DNA of 64,000 nt from assembly GCA_963773635.1 (NCBI GenBank), contig CAVZBW010000005.1:2542001-2606000 (forward strand), written 5' to 3'. Below the pieces are notes generated by a model. That model searched no databases, had not been told where the DNA came from, and worked only from the letters and a program-made list of their open reading frames with translations. Origin of the DNA: CAVZBW01 sp963773635 (lineage in GTDB: Bacteria; Actinomycetota; Acidimicrobiia; Acidimicrobiales; RAAP-2). Positions 7,895-16,712 of this stretch are shown one piece after another. Position numbers and translations under genes: made by a program. The stretch's first letter is position 1. Each line of letters opens with the position of its first letter.

Positions 7895-9190
7895 TCAAGC
7901 CAACGGCTTGACCTGACTCGATGCCGTCGAGAGGGCACTGGAAGGAGAGGCGAGATTCTCCAGCACCGAGGAGATCATCGTCTGGAGGTAGGTGGAGATC
8001 TGCGGGTAATCCGGCGTCACCGGTCGGTCGACGGTGACCTTGGCAAGGGATTCGACTTGCTGGAAGTACGGCGCCTGTGAGAAGAGGGCCTGGTTGTAGG
8101 AGGCCTGGTCGGCAGGGGGGTCGCCCGTGGCGACAGCGCGTTGTTCCTGGACCTGGGGGTTGTCGAGATACTGGATGAACTCCCAGGCCGCCGCAGCGTG
8201 GTGGCTCTTCGCGTTGAGGGCCAGCATCTCGCCACCCAGAGGCGCCTGCTTGGAGCCGTTGCCGGGGGGAAAGGCGGTGAAGCCGATCTCGCTCACTGGT
8301 ACGGCCGAGTCCGCCTCGGCGGCGGCCCCGAAGACAAACGGGTAGTCGATGGCGAACGGCGTCTGGCCAGAGGTGAAGGCCTTCTGGACCTCGCCCTCTT
8401 GCCATCCGGTCACCGCCTGTGGGGCGATGCCGTTGGAGTAGATGGTGTCGTGCTCGAATTGCAGCGCCTCAAGGTTCTGGGGCGTGTCGAGGTTGCTCGG
8501 GTTGAGCTGTCCACCGAAACCACCCTCGAAGCACATGAAGGCGGTGATGGCTCCTTCGTACTTGGCACCTTCGAAGGCGAGCCCCTCCTGCAGCGAGGGA
8601 TCCATCTGCATAGCTGTCCGGGCGTCCTGGACGAGCTGCTGCGGCGTGCTCGGCGGGGTGGGTACCAGGTCGGTGCGGTAGAACAGTCCTTCGGGATTGA
8701 TGAACCACGGGATGGCGTAGGTCTTGCCCTGGTACTGACCGGCCTTGACCTGGCCCGGGAAGAAACGAGACAGATCTGGGCTGTACTTGTCGAGCGGGGC
8801 GACCCAGCCGGCTTTGGCGAACGTGGCGGGATAGGTCACATCGGACTGGATCACGTCAGGCGTATTCGAACCGGCCCTGAACCGCTGCTCGATCTGGTGC
8901 AGGAACTGCGTCGAGTTGGAAGACAGAACCAGGATCTGGATGTGAATGTTGGGATGCAGCTTCTCGAAGGCGTTGGCCGCGTCCTGGGTGGCCTGTTCCT
9001 CAGTCCCTAACCCTGCGGCGGCGAAGACGACCGTCTGGTTGGCGTTGGCGCCGGTTCCCGAGGTGCTGGAGCTTCCGCTGCTGCTGGAGCTTCCGCTGCC
9101 ACAGGCCGACGCCACCAAGGCGACCGCGGCGACTGCCGACCCGAGCCGCCAATGCCGAATCCGGCGTCCCCTGCCGGAATGACCCCCCAT
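7895..9190 (-). CDS. ABC transporter sugar-type substrate-binding lipoprotein
   Basis: A 431-residue extracellular solute-binding protein of family 1. It starts MGGHSGRGRRIRHWRL, has a hydrophobic signal and a lipobox (LVASACGSG), followed by a Ser/Gly linker. The mature part has family features: AAAGLGTEEQATQDAANAFE, a region naming a target site as in IPWFINPEGLFYRTDL, and HAAAAWEFIQYLDNPQVQ near the C-terminus. It would capture a sugar or similar solute outside the membrane. No permease or ATPase gene lies nearby, so it is an orphan that must use a transporter encoded elsewhere. The ATG at 9190 is chosen because the signal peptide begins there. Confidence 0.88.
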   Translation of the reverse strand: MGGHSGRGRRIRHWRLGSAVAAVALVASACGSGSSSSSGSSSTSGTGANANQTVVFAAAGLGTEEQATQDAANAFEKLHPNIHIQILVLSSNSTQFLHQIEQRFRAGSNTPDVIQSDVTYPATFAKAGWVAPLDKYSPDLSRFFPGQVKAGQYQGKTYAIPWFINPEGLFYRTDLVPTPPSTPQQLVQDARTAMQMDPSLQEGLAFEGAKYEGAITAFMCFEGGFGGQLNPSNLDTPQNLEALQFEHDTIYSNGIAPQAVTGWQEGEVQKAFTSGQTPFAIDYPFVFGAAAEADSAVPVSEIGFTAFPPGNGSKQAPLGGEMLALNAKSHHAAAAWEFIQYLDNPQVQEQRAVATGDPPADQASYNQALFSQAPYFQQVESLAKVTVDRPVTPDYPQISTYLQTMISSVLENLASPSSALSTASSQVKPLA

Positions 9191-9562
9191 CCTTGACCCC
9201 CCGTTGAAGCGTCGCCGACGATTCCAGGCACCTGCGGCGACCCAAACCAAACGCAACCTTGGACCAACCGAAGAGTAGCGAGCGCTCGGCCCGGGCACCG
9301 ACGACCACTGCACAGCTCGGAGTCAACTTTATACTTGAAGTGGACTATAAAAACAGGTTAGTGTTTGCTCCTACGAGATGCAGCGAAACGACCAGGAAGG
9401 CGGACCCGTGAACGTAGTGAGACGGCGGGAGCGGTTGGCTGGTGAGGCAGGAGTGCTCGCCCAGCTCGGCCCTAGCAGGGCCCGCAGGCGGCGGACCTGT
9501 CCGATGCCGGTGTTGGCGATTGTCGTCCTGCGGTTCACTTTGGTAGCGGATCGGAAGCCGGG
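9191..9562. other. Divergent intergenic region
   Basis: No gene is supportable here. It separates the minus-strand binding protein from the plus-strand small operon and must hold promoters in both directions. An AT-rich island at about 9330-9352 (TATACTTGAAGTGGACTATA, partly symmetric) stands out in GC-rich surroundings and is the best candidate promoter or operator region. Confidence 0.4.
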
Positions 9563-9784
9563 GTGGGGCTGGTGATCTTCTTGCCGCGAATTGCTCGGGC
9601 GCTCCACCACCCGGCCCTGGCCGTCATGCTGGGCCTTCTATTGCTCGGGATCGGCAGCTATGGGTTGGTGAGCGGCGACATCCCCACCCTCTGGGCGGGT
9701 TTGATCGTGGCAGTGGGCGCCCTCAACGTGCTGCGTTTCCTTCGCCAACCGCCTGACAACGCCCGGCGTGCCGCTACGTCGTAG
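9563..9784 (+). CDS. Small membrane protein
   Basis: A 73-residue protein with two predicted membrane helices (ALAVMLGLLLLGIGSYGLV and TLWAGLIVAVGALNVLRFL) and a charged C-terminus. It starts with GTG at 9563. It precedes a carboxymuconolactone-decarboxylase-like gene and a SHOCT gene by short gaps and is probably co-transcribed. No function is known to me. Confidence 0.6.
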   Translation: MGLVIFLPRIARALHHPALAVMLGLLLLGIGSYGLVSGDIPTLWAGLIVAVGALNVLRFLRQPPDNARRAATS

Positions 9785-9833
9785 CGACTGAGACAAACCA
9801 ACCAGCTCCATAGACAAGCACTGGAGGTAACCC

Positions 9834-10175
9834 ATGCCAGCGGAAGCGACACAGGCGATGATCGGCATCGCCCGACACGACACCGACGTCCTGGAAGGCC
9901 TGCTGCAGGCCCGAGTTGAGATCCAGGAAGCCTCAGGCCTCGATCCCAAGACCTACGCCCTGATTAACATCGCCGCCTTGATAGGCATGGACGCGGCGCC
10001 TGCGTCCTATGTGTGGCAGGTGGGGTTAGCGATTGAAGCTGGCGCCAGCCCAGAGGAAGTCCTGGGGGTGCTGATGGCCGTGAACCCGGTTGTCGGCAAC
10101 GCCCGAACCGTGGCCGCCGCCCCGGAATTGGCGCTGGCACTCGGCGTCGACTTGGAAGCCCTGGGGGCGGACTGA
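9834..10175 (+). CDS. Carboxymuconolactone decarboxylase (AhpD-like) family protein
   Basis: A 113-residue all-helical protein of the CMD/AhpD family: LDPKTYALINIAALIGMDAAPASYVWQVGLAIEAGASPEEVLGVLMAV is the core of the fold, given here as the span of residues 36-83. It has no cysteine, so it lacks the CxxC of the redox-active AhpD members; its role is unclear. A GGAGG ribosome site precedes the ATG. Its TGA overlaps the ATG of the following SHOCT gene by one base (TGATG), so the two are coupled. Confidence 0.75.
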   Translation: MPAEATQAMIGIARHDTDVLEGLLQARVEIQEASGLDPKTYALINIAALIGMDAAPASYVWQVGLAIEAGASPEEVLGVLMAVNPVVGNARTVAAAPELALALGVDLEALGAD

Positions 10176-10470
10176 TGCCGTTCGTACGCCGAGACCCTCT
10201 CCTCCGAATGGCGGCCGTGGGTGGCGTCGCCTACATGGGTGCGCGGGCCGCTGGCCGGCGAAGCCAGGCCCAAGCGCAACAACGGCCCAAGCGCAACAAC
10301 CGGCCCAGGCACAACAACCGGCGGCAGCGCCACAACCCGAGCCCGCAGCATCGAGCGAGCCGTCCATGGACGAGAAGCTGGCGGACGTGAAGCAGCTCGC
10401 CGAGCTCCACGCCTCGGGGGCCCTCACCGACGAGGAGTTCGAGCGACAGAAGACGCTCCTTCTGGGCTGA
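10175..10470 (+). pseudogene. SHOCT-domain protein, frameshifted in a tandem repeat
   Basis: The frame starting at 10175 gives a membrane-type N-terminus (MPFVRRDPLLRMAAVGGVAY). A different frame gives the C-terminal SHOCT domain (MDEKLADVKQLAELHASGAL, then TDEEFERQKTLLLG). The frames are joined across a Gln/Ala-rich linker coded by three 18-base repeats, of which the middle one has only 17 bases. Restoring one C at about 10283 joins the parts into one protein of about 99 residues. SHOCT domains are small C-terminal oligomerisation or membrane-associated modules. This may be a sequencing error rather than a real mutation. Confidence 0.7.
10265..10317 (+). repeat. Three 18-base tandem repeats, the middle one lacking a base
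   Basis: The units run 10265-10282, 10283-10299 and 10300-10317 and encode a Q/P-A-Q-A-Q-Q linker. The middle unit is 17 bases long, which causes the SHOCT frameshift. Confidence 0.8.
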
Positions 10471-10481
10471 CAATCTCTGGT

Positions 10482-11276
10482 ATGGCCGTTCCACGAACTT
10501 CGCCCCCCGCACCAGCCGATCGGAGTGACGTCGTACCGAGGAATGCCGCCGCGGGCTCGCCGGCTGCACCCTCACGGCGGGAACGGAAGAAGGCGGCAAC
10601 TCGGGAGAAGCTGATCGACTGCGCGAGCAGACTCTTTCTCGACAAGGGTTACGAACAGACGACGGTCGAAGAGATCACTGAAGCGGCCGATGTCGCCCCA
10701 GCGACCTTCTACTCGTACTTCTCCAGCAAGGGCGATGTGGCGATGGCACGACTGGACGAGTGGCTCGACGCCATGTTTGACGCGCTGTCGGCCCGGCCGC
10801 TCGAGGAGGATCCAGACGTCATGCTGGCCGCCGCCTTCGCCCAGATGACGGAACTGGGCTACGTGGGGACGGGCCGGGTTCGCGGTCAGAAGGGCGAGCC
10901 GCTGCCCGCGGTCCCCATGGCGGCACTGTGGGCGGAGTCTTCGCCGGAGGTGGCGGGTCGCTTCTACCAGTCGCTCATCCGCGGTCAGCAGCGGCTGACC
11001 CCGATGTTCCGCGAACGCATGGGGTGCCCAGAGGAGGCTCTCGAACCGAGGATCGTGGCGGCGACCTATTTCGCCACCGTTGTCGTGTCCATCTACGGCT
11101 TTGCTGACGTGCTGCAACGGGATCCCGATCCCGGCCCGCCGCAGGATCTCGCTCTTCAGGCCATCGAGGCCTACATGGAAGGCATCAGAGCGGTGATGGC
11201 CCGGGCACGCCGTCGACCGACAGCAAAGCGGTCCGCCGGGTCGGCCGCTCGGCGAAACCGGCGGGCAACGAGATGA
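10482..11276 (+). CDS. TetR family transcriptional regulator
   Basis: A 264-residue regulator whose TetR DNA-binding domain begins near residue 30 (SRRERKKAATREKLIDCASR, then GYEQTTVEEITEAADVAPATFYSYFSSKGDV). The N-terminal 30 residues are disordered and proline-rich. It is a paralogue of the TetR at 6927 in both the helix-turn-helix and the C-terminal domain (both contain YGFAD and similar ends). It follows the small operon by 11 bases and may regulate it. The ATG at 10482 is the first clear start after the SHOCT stop. Confidence 0.87.
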   Translation: MAVPRTSPPAPADRSDVVPRNAAAGSPAAPSRRERKKAATREKLIDCASRLFLDKGYEQTTVEEITEAADVAPATFYSYFSSKGDVAMARLDEWLDAMFDALSARPLEEDPDVMLAAAFAQMTELGYVGTGRVRGQKGEPLPAVPMAALWAESSPEVAGRFYQSLIRGQQRLTPMFRERMGCPEEALEPRIVAATYFATVVVSIYGFADVLQRDPDPGPPQDLALQAIEAYMEGIRAVMARARRRPTAKRSAGSAARRNRRATR

Positions 11277-11282
11277 GTTTTT

Positions 11283-11301
11283 GCCGGCTATCGACGCCGG
11301 C
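11283..11301. terminator. Short hairpin after the second TetR gene
   Basis: Two copies of the self-complementary GCCGGC separated by seven bases form a 6-base stem between two convergent genes. No strong T-run follows on either strand, so termination is only probable. Confidence 0.3.
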
Positions 11302-11481
11302 TAAATAGTGACCCCCCTGTCGCCGGGACGGATTCGAGCGTGTCTTCGCACTCAACCTAGGGTTGGCCCAGCGCTGAGATGGCCGGATGTCACTGTCAGA
11401 CGCAACACCAAGTTCTGGTCGTGTTGCCACTGGTGAAGGCCAACCACGCGGCTCACCCCGGGAAGCGTCGCTCGAGGCGAA

Positions 11482-12084
11482 CTATTCGGTGTGGTGTGCA
11501 CGAAGCCAGTTCAGGACCTCGGCGGCATGCGTGTCGGGAGGAAAGACCGGATAAAAGATGCGCTCGATCGCTCCTTCGTGCACGACCATGGTCAATCTCT
11601 TGAGCAAGGTACGCCTGCCACCGCCTTCGTGCCCGGACGGAAGCTCAATACTGAAGGTCGGAAGACCCAGGGATTGCGTTAGCTTCAGCTCCGCGTCGCT
11701 CAGGAGCGCAAACGGCAGGCCCAGGCGTTCGGCAGCCTCTTGCTGGTAGGGAGTCGACTGCGTGGACAGACCGAAGACACCTGCGCCCTCGTCCGCCAGC
11801 TCGGCTGCATGATCACGAAAGCCGCAAGCCTCCGGTGTGCATCCCCGGGCACCCGGGATGTCGTCCCAGCCTGCCGGGAGATCAACTCCGGGCCGCCCGG
11901 TCATCGGGTACGTGTAGAGCACGAGGCGCTCAAAGCCAGCGGGAACGGTGTCTATCCGCACCTCGGTACCAAACGTGGACCGCAAGGACAGCTCCGGCAC
12001 GGGCAGTCCTACGAGGTGGGCTGCAGCGCCATCGTCGCGTGGACGGGCCAGACCGCCGGGGAGTTGGGAGAAATCCTCGGACAT
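11482..12084 (-). CDS. Peroxiredoxin (AhpC/TSA, PrxQ-like)
   Basis: A 200-residue thioredoxin-fold peroxidase. It has the ordered elements LVLYTYPMTGRPG, then the active-site region GCTPEACGFRD, then VFGLSTQSTPYQQEAAERLGLPFALLSD as a span. Peroxiredoxins reduce hydroperoxides through a peroxidatic cysteine; Cys in GCTPEAC is the likely site, with the second cysteine four residues on, as in PrxQ-type enzymes. It acts in the cytoplasm. It stands alone, convergent with the TetR gene. Confidence 0.85.
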   Translation of the reverse strand: MSEDFSQLPGGLARPRDDGAAAHLVGLPVPELSLRSTFGTEVRIDTVPAGFERLVLYTYPMTGRPGVDLPAGWDDIPGARGCTPEACGFRDHAAELADEGAGVFGLSTQSTPYQQEAAERLGLPFALLSDAELKLTQSLGLPTFSIELPSGHEGGGRRTLLKRLTMVVHEGAIERIFYPVFPPDTHAAEVLNWLRAHHTE

Positions 12085-12374
12085 GACGCTCAGTCAAGCA
12101 GGGTGCGAGCGAGAACTCGCAGCCCGCAGACGGGATGTTCAGTGTCGTAGTCCGACTCGACACCCCTGGCCGGCTGAAACCCAGGTCCCCAGAGAGCCGA
12201 TGGCGACCGGCGGCTCTTCGTTCGGTGGCAGCCCCCGACGCCGGCCTTGGGCCCTGGCACCGATGGGAAGACTCCGGAGCGGGCCTCCCCGTTCCTTGTC
12301 GTAGCCCGGGCGGTGGACCAGGGCGCCGACGAGGGCCTGGCTCGTCACCACCGCGGGGTGAGAGGATTCGAGCG

Positions 12375-13244
12375 ATGGAATACGAGGTGCGTCGTGTAGC
12401 GGGTGCGCTTGGGGCCTTGGTCACTGGCGTGGACCTCACCCAGATCGACGACAGCGAGCAACTCGATGGGGTGCGTGAGGCGCTGGCCCAGAACCTGGTC
12501 GTCTTCCTCCCCGACCAGCAGATTGGTCTGGACGATCTCGAGCGAGTGACCGATCTCCTCGGCGGAAGGGACACCACTCCGTTTGTGAAACCGTTGGAAG
12601 ACCGGCCGTTTGTCATCCGGGTGGTCAAAGAGCCCGCCGATCAGCTCAACTTCGCCAACGCCTGGCACAGCGATCTGAGCTACCTCCCCGAGCCGCCCTC
12701 CTACACCTTGCTCCACGCTGCCGAGGTCCCGTCCTTTGGAGGAGACACGATCTGGTCGAACCAGTACCTGGCCTACGAATCGCTGTCACGGGGCTTGAAA
12801 GAGACCCTCGCGGGGCTTCGGGCCGTGCACTCGGCCGGCATGGCCTACGGAACGGGCGGACTCCTGGACCAGGTGAAGGACCTCACGTCCATGGCCATCG
12901 CTCCTTCAAGGGAAGCGTTCAAGGAGCACAGCCATCCTGCGGTCATCGAGCATCCCGTGACCCATCGGACGGCGCTGTATGTGAACCCGGTGTACACGAC
13001 AAGGTTCGAGGGCTGGAGTCCTGCCGAGTCCCAACCATTGCTCGATTACCTCTACCGCCACGCCACCAACGAGAACTTCACGTGCCGCTTCCACTGGGCC
13101 CCGCACACGCTGGCGATCTGGGACAACCGCTGCACGATGCACAACGCTCTGAACGACTATTCGGGTGTGCGTCGAGAGATGTTTCGCACGAGCGTCAAAG
13201 GCTCTGCCCCGATGCCTCGCCGCTCTGACGGAGCCGCAGTGTGA
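12375..13244 (+). CDS. TauD/TfdA family Fe(II)/2-oxoglutarate dioxygenase
   Basis: A 289-residue oxygenase with the TauD fold. The iron ligands are His98 and Asp100 in AWHSDLSY and the distal His in WDNRCTMHNAL near residue 256; the 2-oxoglutarate-binding Arg is likely in the following block (RREMFRTSVKG). Relatives hydroxylate taurine, alkyl sulfates, 2,4-D and similar compounds; the substrate here is not evident. The ATG at 12375 gives the normal family N-terminus (YEVRRVAGALGALVTGVDL). Longer frames upstream lack family similarity. Confidence 0.9.
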   Translation: MEYEVRRVAGALGALVTGVDLTQIDDSEQLDGVREALAQNLVVFLPDQQIGLDDLERVTDLLGGRDTTPFVKPLEDRPFVIRVVKEPADQLNFANAWHSDLSYLPEPPSYTLLHAAEVPSFGGDTIWSNQYLAYESLSRGLKETLAGLRAVHSAGMAYGTGGLLDQVKDLTSMAIAPSREAFKEHSHPAVIEHPVTHRTALYVNPVYTTRFEGWSPAESQPLLDYLYRHATNENFTCRFHWAPHTLAIWDNRCTMHNALNDYSGVRREMFRTSVKGSAPMPRRSDGAAV

Positions 13245-13349
13245 CGGATCGGACGCCGATCCTGGACGACGGGGAATCGAAGATGCCCTCACGCAGGGCT
13301 TCGACCTGAAAGGATGGCCGGAGACCCCCGACCGAGGAGTGACGTGGAG

Positions 13350-14159
13350 ATGTCGCCACCCACGAGCCATACGCTGGATGTCCCCGGGGCGCGTTTGTAC
13401 TACGAGGTGCAAGGCTCGGGCCCTGCGCTCATGCTGGTCGGCCACCCCATGGGCGCTTCAGGGTTTGCCCCGATCGCGCCACTGCTCGCCGAGACCTACA
13501 CGGTCGTCACCTACGACCCCCGAGGCTTTGCCCGCAGCACCATCGACGACTCCGACCAGGACGCGGAGCCGGACCTGCTGGCCGACGACGCACGACGCGT
13601 GCTGGATGCGGTTGGCGAGGTGCCGGCGCATGTGTTCGGCAGCAGCGGAGGCGCGATCACCGGGCTCGCGTTGGTCGCCCGCTACCCCGGCCACGTCGAC
13701 ACCCTCATCGCCCACGAACCCCCACTCGCCCTGCTCCTGCCAGAGGCCGAGGAGGCGCGTGCCGGAATGCAGGAGATTTACGACACCTACCGCGAGAGCG
13801 GGATCAGTGCCGCATGGTAGAGGTTCTCTGACCTTTACCGGCATGAACATCGCGGCCTCAGGGCGAGGCTTCCGAACCGCAGCCACCGTCGGCCGAGGCC
13901 GTGGCGACAAGCGAGCGCTTCTTCGGTCACGGCCTCCTGCCCATCGCTCTCTACCAGCCGGACTTCCCCGCCCTACAATGTCACGGCCCGGGTCGTGGTC
14001 GGCGGCGGGACCGACTCCAAGGGTGAGTTCCCTCATCGCACGGCCGTGGCTCTTGCCAGACGCCTTGGCACGCCGCTGATCGACTTCCCTGGGGGCCACG
14101 CCGGTTTCGTCAGCGAGCCGAAGGAGTTTGCTGCCGTCCTCTGCCGTACCTTGGCATAG
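13350..14159 (+). pseudogene. Degraded alpha/beta hydrolase
   Basis: The first 157 codons give a normal alpha/beta-hydrolase N-terminal half: VPGARLYYEVQGSGPALMLV, GHPMG, YDPRGFARS and the nucleophile elbow VFGSSGGAI. A TAG then interrupts the protein where relatives continue. Matching C-terminal pieces follow in other frames: SERFFGHGLLPIALYQPDF near 13910 and ARVVVGGGTDSKGEFPHRTA to FPGGHAGFVSEP near 13990-14130, including the catalytic His. One in-frame stop plus at least two frame changes and weak conservation between pieces indicate real decay. Confidence 0.75.
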
Positions 14160-14232
14160 GCCACTCAAGGGCTGGGGCGACCGTCCCCTCCGGGGTGTCG
14201 AAGGCCGCACCGTTCTGTGGGTGAGGCACGGC

Positions 14233-15318
14233 TCAGGGCAATGTCTCGTCCCACGGTTCGAAGAGCCCCTCAAACTCGAGCTTGCCGTTGCGGACCCGTC
14301 CGTAGAGCAGCCAGTCGCCCCGGAACATTCCGTGCTCGTTGGGCGAACAGGCGATGTGCGCCCGCGGGCCGCCTGTCGTGCTCGGCATGAATCGAATCCG
14401 CTCGAGTCCGGTCTTCAACCCTTCTCCACTCAAGATGGGGGCACGTACGAGTCCCTCTACGAGTACCCGTGCCGTGTCGTAGGCGAGAACCGGTATGGCG
14501 TTGGGCCACAACGGAGGGTCTTCCTGGTAGCGGCTGGTGAATCGGTCGTAGAACCTCTGGACAAGGGGGTTGGTCGGGTCGAACTGGTCGATCCCCACCC
14601 AACCCTCGAACTTCTCGAAGCCCATCAGGTAGAACATGAACGCCGTGGTCATGATCCGAGGCGGGTCCCATTTGAGCTTGTCGAGTGCCTCGCGGAGGAG
14701 GCCCTGAGCGGCAAGCATCCCGTAGCCCATGTAGACGAGGGCATCCGGCTCGATGCGTTGAAGGTTCCAGAGGTTGGCGGCCAGGTCGTCGGGAGACTGA
14801 CTAACCGTTTCCACGGCCGCAACCGAGACGCCCCGTCTACGCGCCTCTTGACGGAAGAACCGGAAGTACTCCTCCCCGTTGGGCGAGATCTCACTGAGCA
14901 CGGCGACCCGCTGGTGCCCGTTGCGCTTGAGCCAACCCACGATGAGGGCAGCGTCGCCTCCGCAATCGCCGTTGCCGAGCCGGAAGCAGTAGTCGCCGGC
15001 GAGGCGCTCGGTTCCCGCCCAGCTGATCAGCGGCACTCTCAACTCTGAGGCCAACGGTCCGACGGTGATGGCGTTGTCCGAGCTGTACGCGCCAGCCACG
15101 CCGATGCAGCCCTCGTCGACCAGATAGCGGAACCCGTCCGTGGCGTTCTTCGCCGAGCCATGCGGGAGGCCATTCTCCGGATGCACGACGAACTCGACGG
15201 GACGATCCAGTAGTCCCTGCTCGGTGGCTTCGTCGAACGCCATGCGGTGGATCTTGTCGTAGCCGCCTCCGGGGCCGTCGAGGGCGGACCCGAGCCAACC
15301 GATCTTGATTGGTTCCAT
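14233..15318 (-). CDS. Periplasmic-binding-fold protein of the branched-chain amino acid/amide type, without signal peptide
   Basis: A 361-residue Peripla_BP_6 (LivK/AmiC/UrtA-like) protein: IKIGWLGSALDGPGG at the start, VDEGCIGVAGAYSSDNAITV, SWAGTERLAGDYCFRL, and GFEKFEGWVGIDQFDP later. Family members usually capture amino acids, amides or urea outside the cell. This one begins directly with the fold (MEPIKIGW) and has no signal peptide or lipobox. A cytosolic sensor role, as for AmiC of the amidase operon, is therefore as likely as transport. No permease genes are nearby. Confidence 0.8.
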   Translation of the reverse strand: MEPIKIGWLGSALDGPGGGYDKIHRMAFDEATEQGLLDRPVEFVVHPENGLPHGSAKNATDGFRYLVDEGCIGVAGAYSSDNAITVGPLASELRVPLISWAGTERLAGDYCFRLGNGDCGGDAALIVGWLKRNGHQRVAVLSEISPNGEEYFRFFRQEARRRGVSVAAVETVSQSPDDLAANLWNLQRIEPDALVYMGYGMLAAQGLLREALDKLKWDPPRIMTTAFMFYLMGFEKFEGWVGIDQFDPTNPLVQRFYDRFTSRYQEDPPLWPNAIPVLAYDTARVLVEGLVRAPILSGEGLKTGLERIRFMPSTTGGPRAHIACSPNEHGMFRGDWLLYGRVRNGKLEFEGLFEPWDETLP

Positions 15319-15384
15319 GAGCTTTCGCTTCCCCCTCTTGGTTTCGTGAGCGGCGGTACAGGACCCGGCCGACAGCCCCGTCTC

Positions 15385-16428
15385 CTACCCGCCGTGGCCC
15401 GCCGTCCATTCCAAGACGGCCCCGAGTGGCCACGAGTTGACGATGCGATCCAATGGGACGTCGGACTCCGCGGCCTGTTCGCAGCCGAAGATCTGCCACT
15501 CGAGCTGCCCTGGGGCGTGGGCGTCGCTGTCGATGGTGACCAGGCATCCAAGTTCGATGGCTCGTTGCAGGAGATCCGGTGGCGGGTCGCGCCGGTCGGG
15601 CCGGGAATTGATCTCGACCGCGGTGCCCGTCCGGGCGCACGTACGGAAGACCGCGTCCACGTCGAACGTCGAGGGTGGACGCCCTCGACCCGTGATGATC
15701 CTGCCTGTGCAATGCCCGAGCACATCGGTATGTGGGCTCTCGAGGGCCGCCAAGAGGCGCTCGGTCATCGCGGCCTTCTCCATGCGGAGCTTCGAGTGCG
15801 CACTGGCGACGACGACATCCAGTCTTCCGAGGTACTCGTCCTCGAGGTCGAGTGAACCGTCCTCGAGGATGTCGACCTCCATCCCGGTCAAGAGCCGAAA
15901 GGGAGCGAGTCGCTCGTTGAGGTCGGCCACCAGTTCCAACTGGCGGCTGAGCCGCTCGGCATCCAGACCGTGGGCGACAGTGAGCCTTGCGCTGTGGTCC
16001 GTCAGAGCGAGGTAGGCGTGTCCGAGCTCGGCGGCCGCCTTTGCCATCTCCTCCACGGGCGAACCCCCATCGGACCAATCCGAGTGGCTGTGGAAGTCGC
16101 CGCGAAGTGCTCGGCGCAGGACCTCCGCAGCCGCTGAGGGCAGCCGCTCGTCTGATACGGAACGATTCTCGAGCTCCTGCAGGTAGGAAGGCATGCCACC
16201 GGCCAAGCACTCCTTGATCACGCGCGCCGAGGTATCTCCCACCCCAGGAAGCGTGGCCAGGCGGCCAGTGGCCGCCAGCCGGTCCAGCTCCGTGATGTCC
16301 AGCCCATCGACCACCGCCGCCGCGCGCCGGAAGGCTCTCACCTTGTAGGTACTCACCCCATCGCGTTCGAGGAGGTAGGCGATCCGTTGCAGGGCCGAGT
16401 GGGGGTCCATGGACTCTGGGGGCGTCAC
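15385..16428 (-). CDS. PHP-domain phosphoesterase with N-terminal helix-hairpin-helix (PolX C-terminal-like)
   Basis: A 347-residue protein. Residues 1-100 hold helix-hairpin-helix motifs (LATLPGVGDTSARVIKECL) like those of family X polymerases. Residues 110-345 form a PHP metal-dependent phosphoesterase: DFHSHSDWSDG, LTDHS, GMEVDI, VVASAHS, GHCTGR and DSDAHAP carry the metal ligands. It lacks the nucleotidyltransferase core of PolX, so it is probably a nuclease or phosphatase acting on DNA ends or nucleotides. The GTG at 16428 lies 8 bases after TACGAT, a possible -10 box for a leaderless transcript. Confidence 0.85.
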   Translation of the reverse strand: MTPPESMDPHSALQRIAYLLERDGVSTYKVRAFRRAAAVVDGLDITELDRLAATGRLATLPGVGDTSARVIKECLAGGMPSYLQELENRSVSDERLPSAAAEVLRRALRGDFHSHSDWSDGGSPVEEMAKAAAELGHAYLALTDHSARLTVAHGLDAERLSRQLELVADLNERLAPFRLLTGMEVDILEDGSLDLEDEYLGRLDVVVASAHSKLRMEKAAMTERLLAALESPHTDVLGHCTGRIITGRGRPPSTFDVDAVFRTCARTGTAVEINSRPDRRDPPPDLLQRAIELGCLVTIDSDAHAPGQLEWQIFGCEQAAESDVPLDRIVNSWPLGAVLEWTAGHGG

Positions 16429-16712
16429 TGGGCATCATCGTAGGATTCGCTCGGCTCCGGCGCCGCTCCGCCGGGATCCGCAGTTCGGCCGTGCGGCTAC
16501 CGCCATCCACCGTCACCGATTCGGTCACCCAGGCGCTGAATACCGGCAGGCCGTGCCCGGGGTTTGGAGACGGATCTCGTAGTGGCGGCGACGACGGCGT
16601 AGGGGTGGCGGATACAGATGACCGCCCGGCGCCGGGATCTCGGGCGGTGCGAACGCGCACTCCAGCCGGCGGAGTTCGCTCCTGAGCCGGGAAACAGAGC
16701 CCGAGCTCCGGG

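Noticed and set aside
10265..10317. Tandem repeat as a possible CRISPR-like array
   Set aside because: Units are contiguous without spacers and encode a protein linker.
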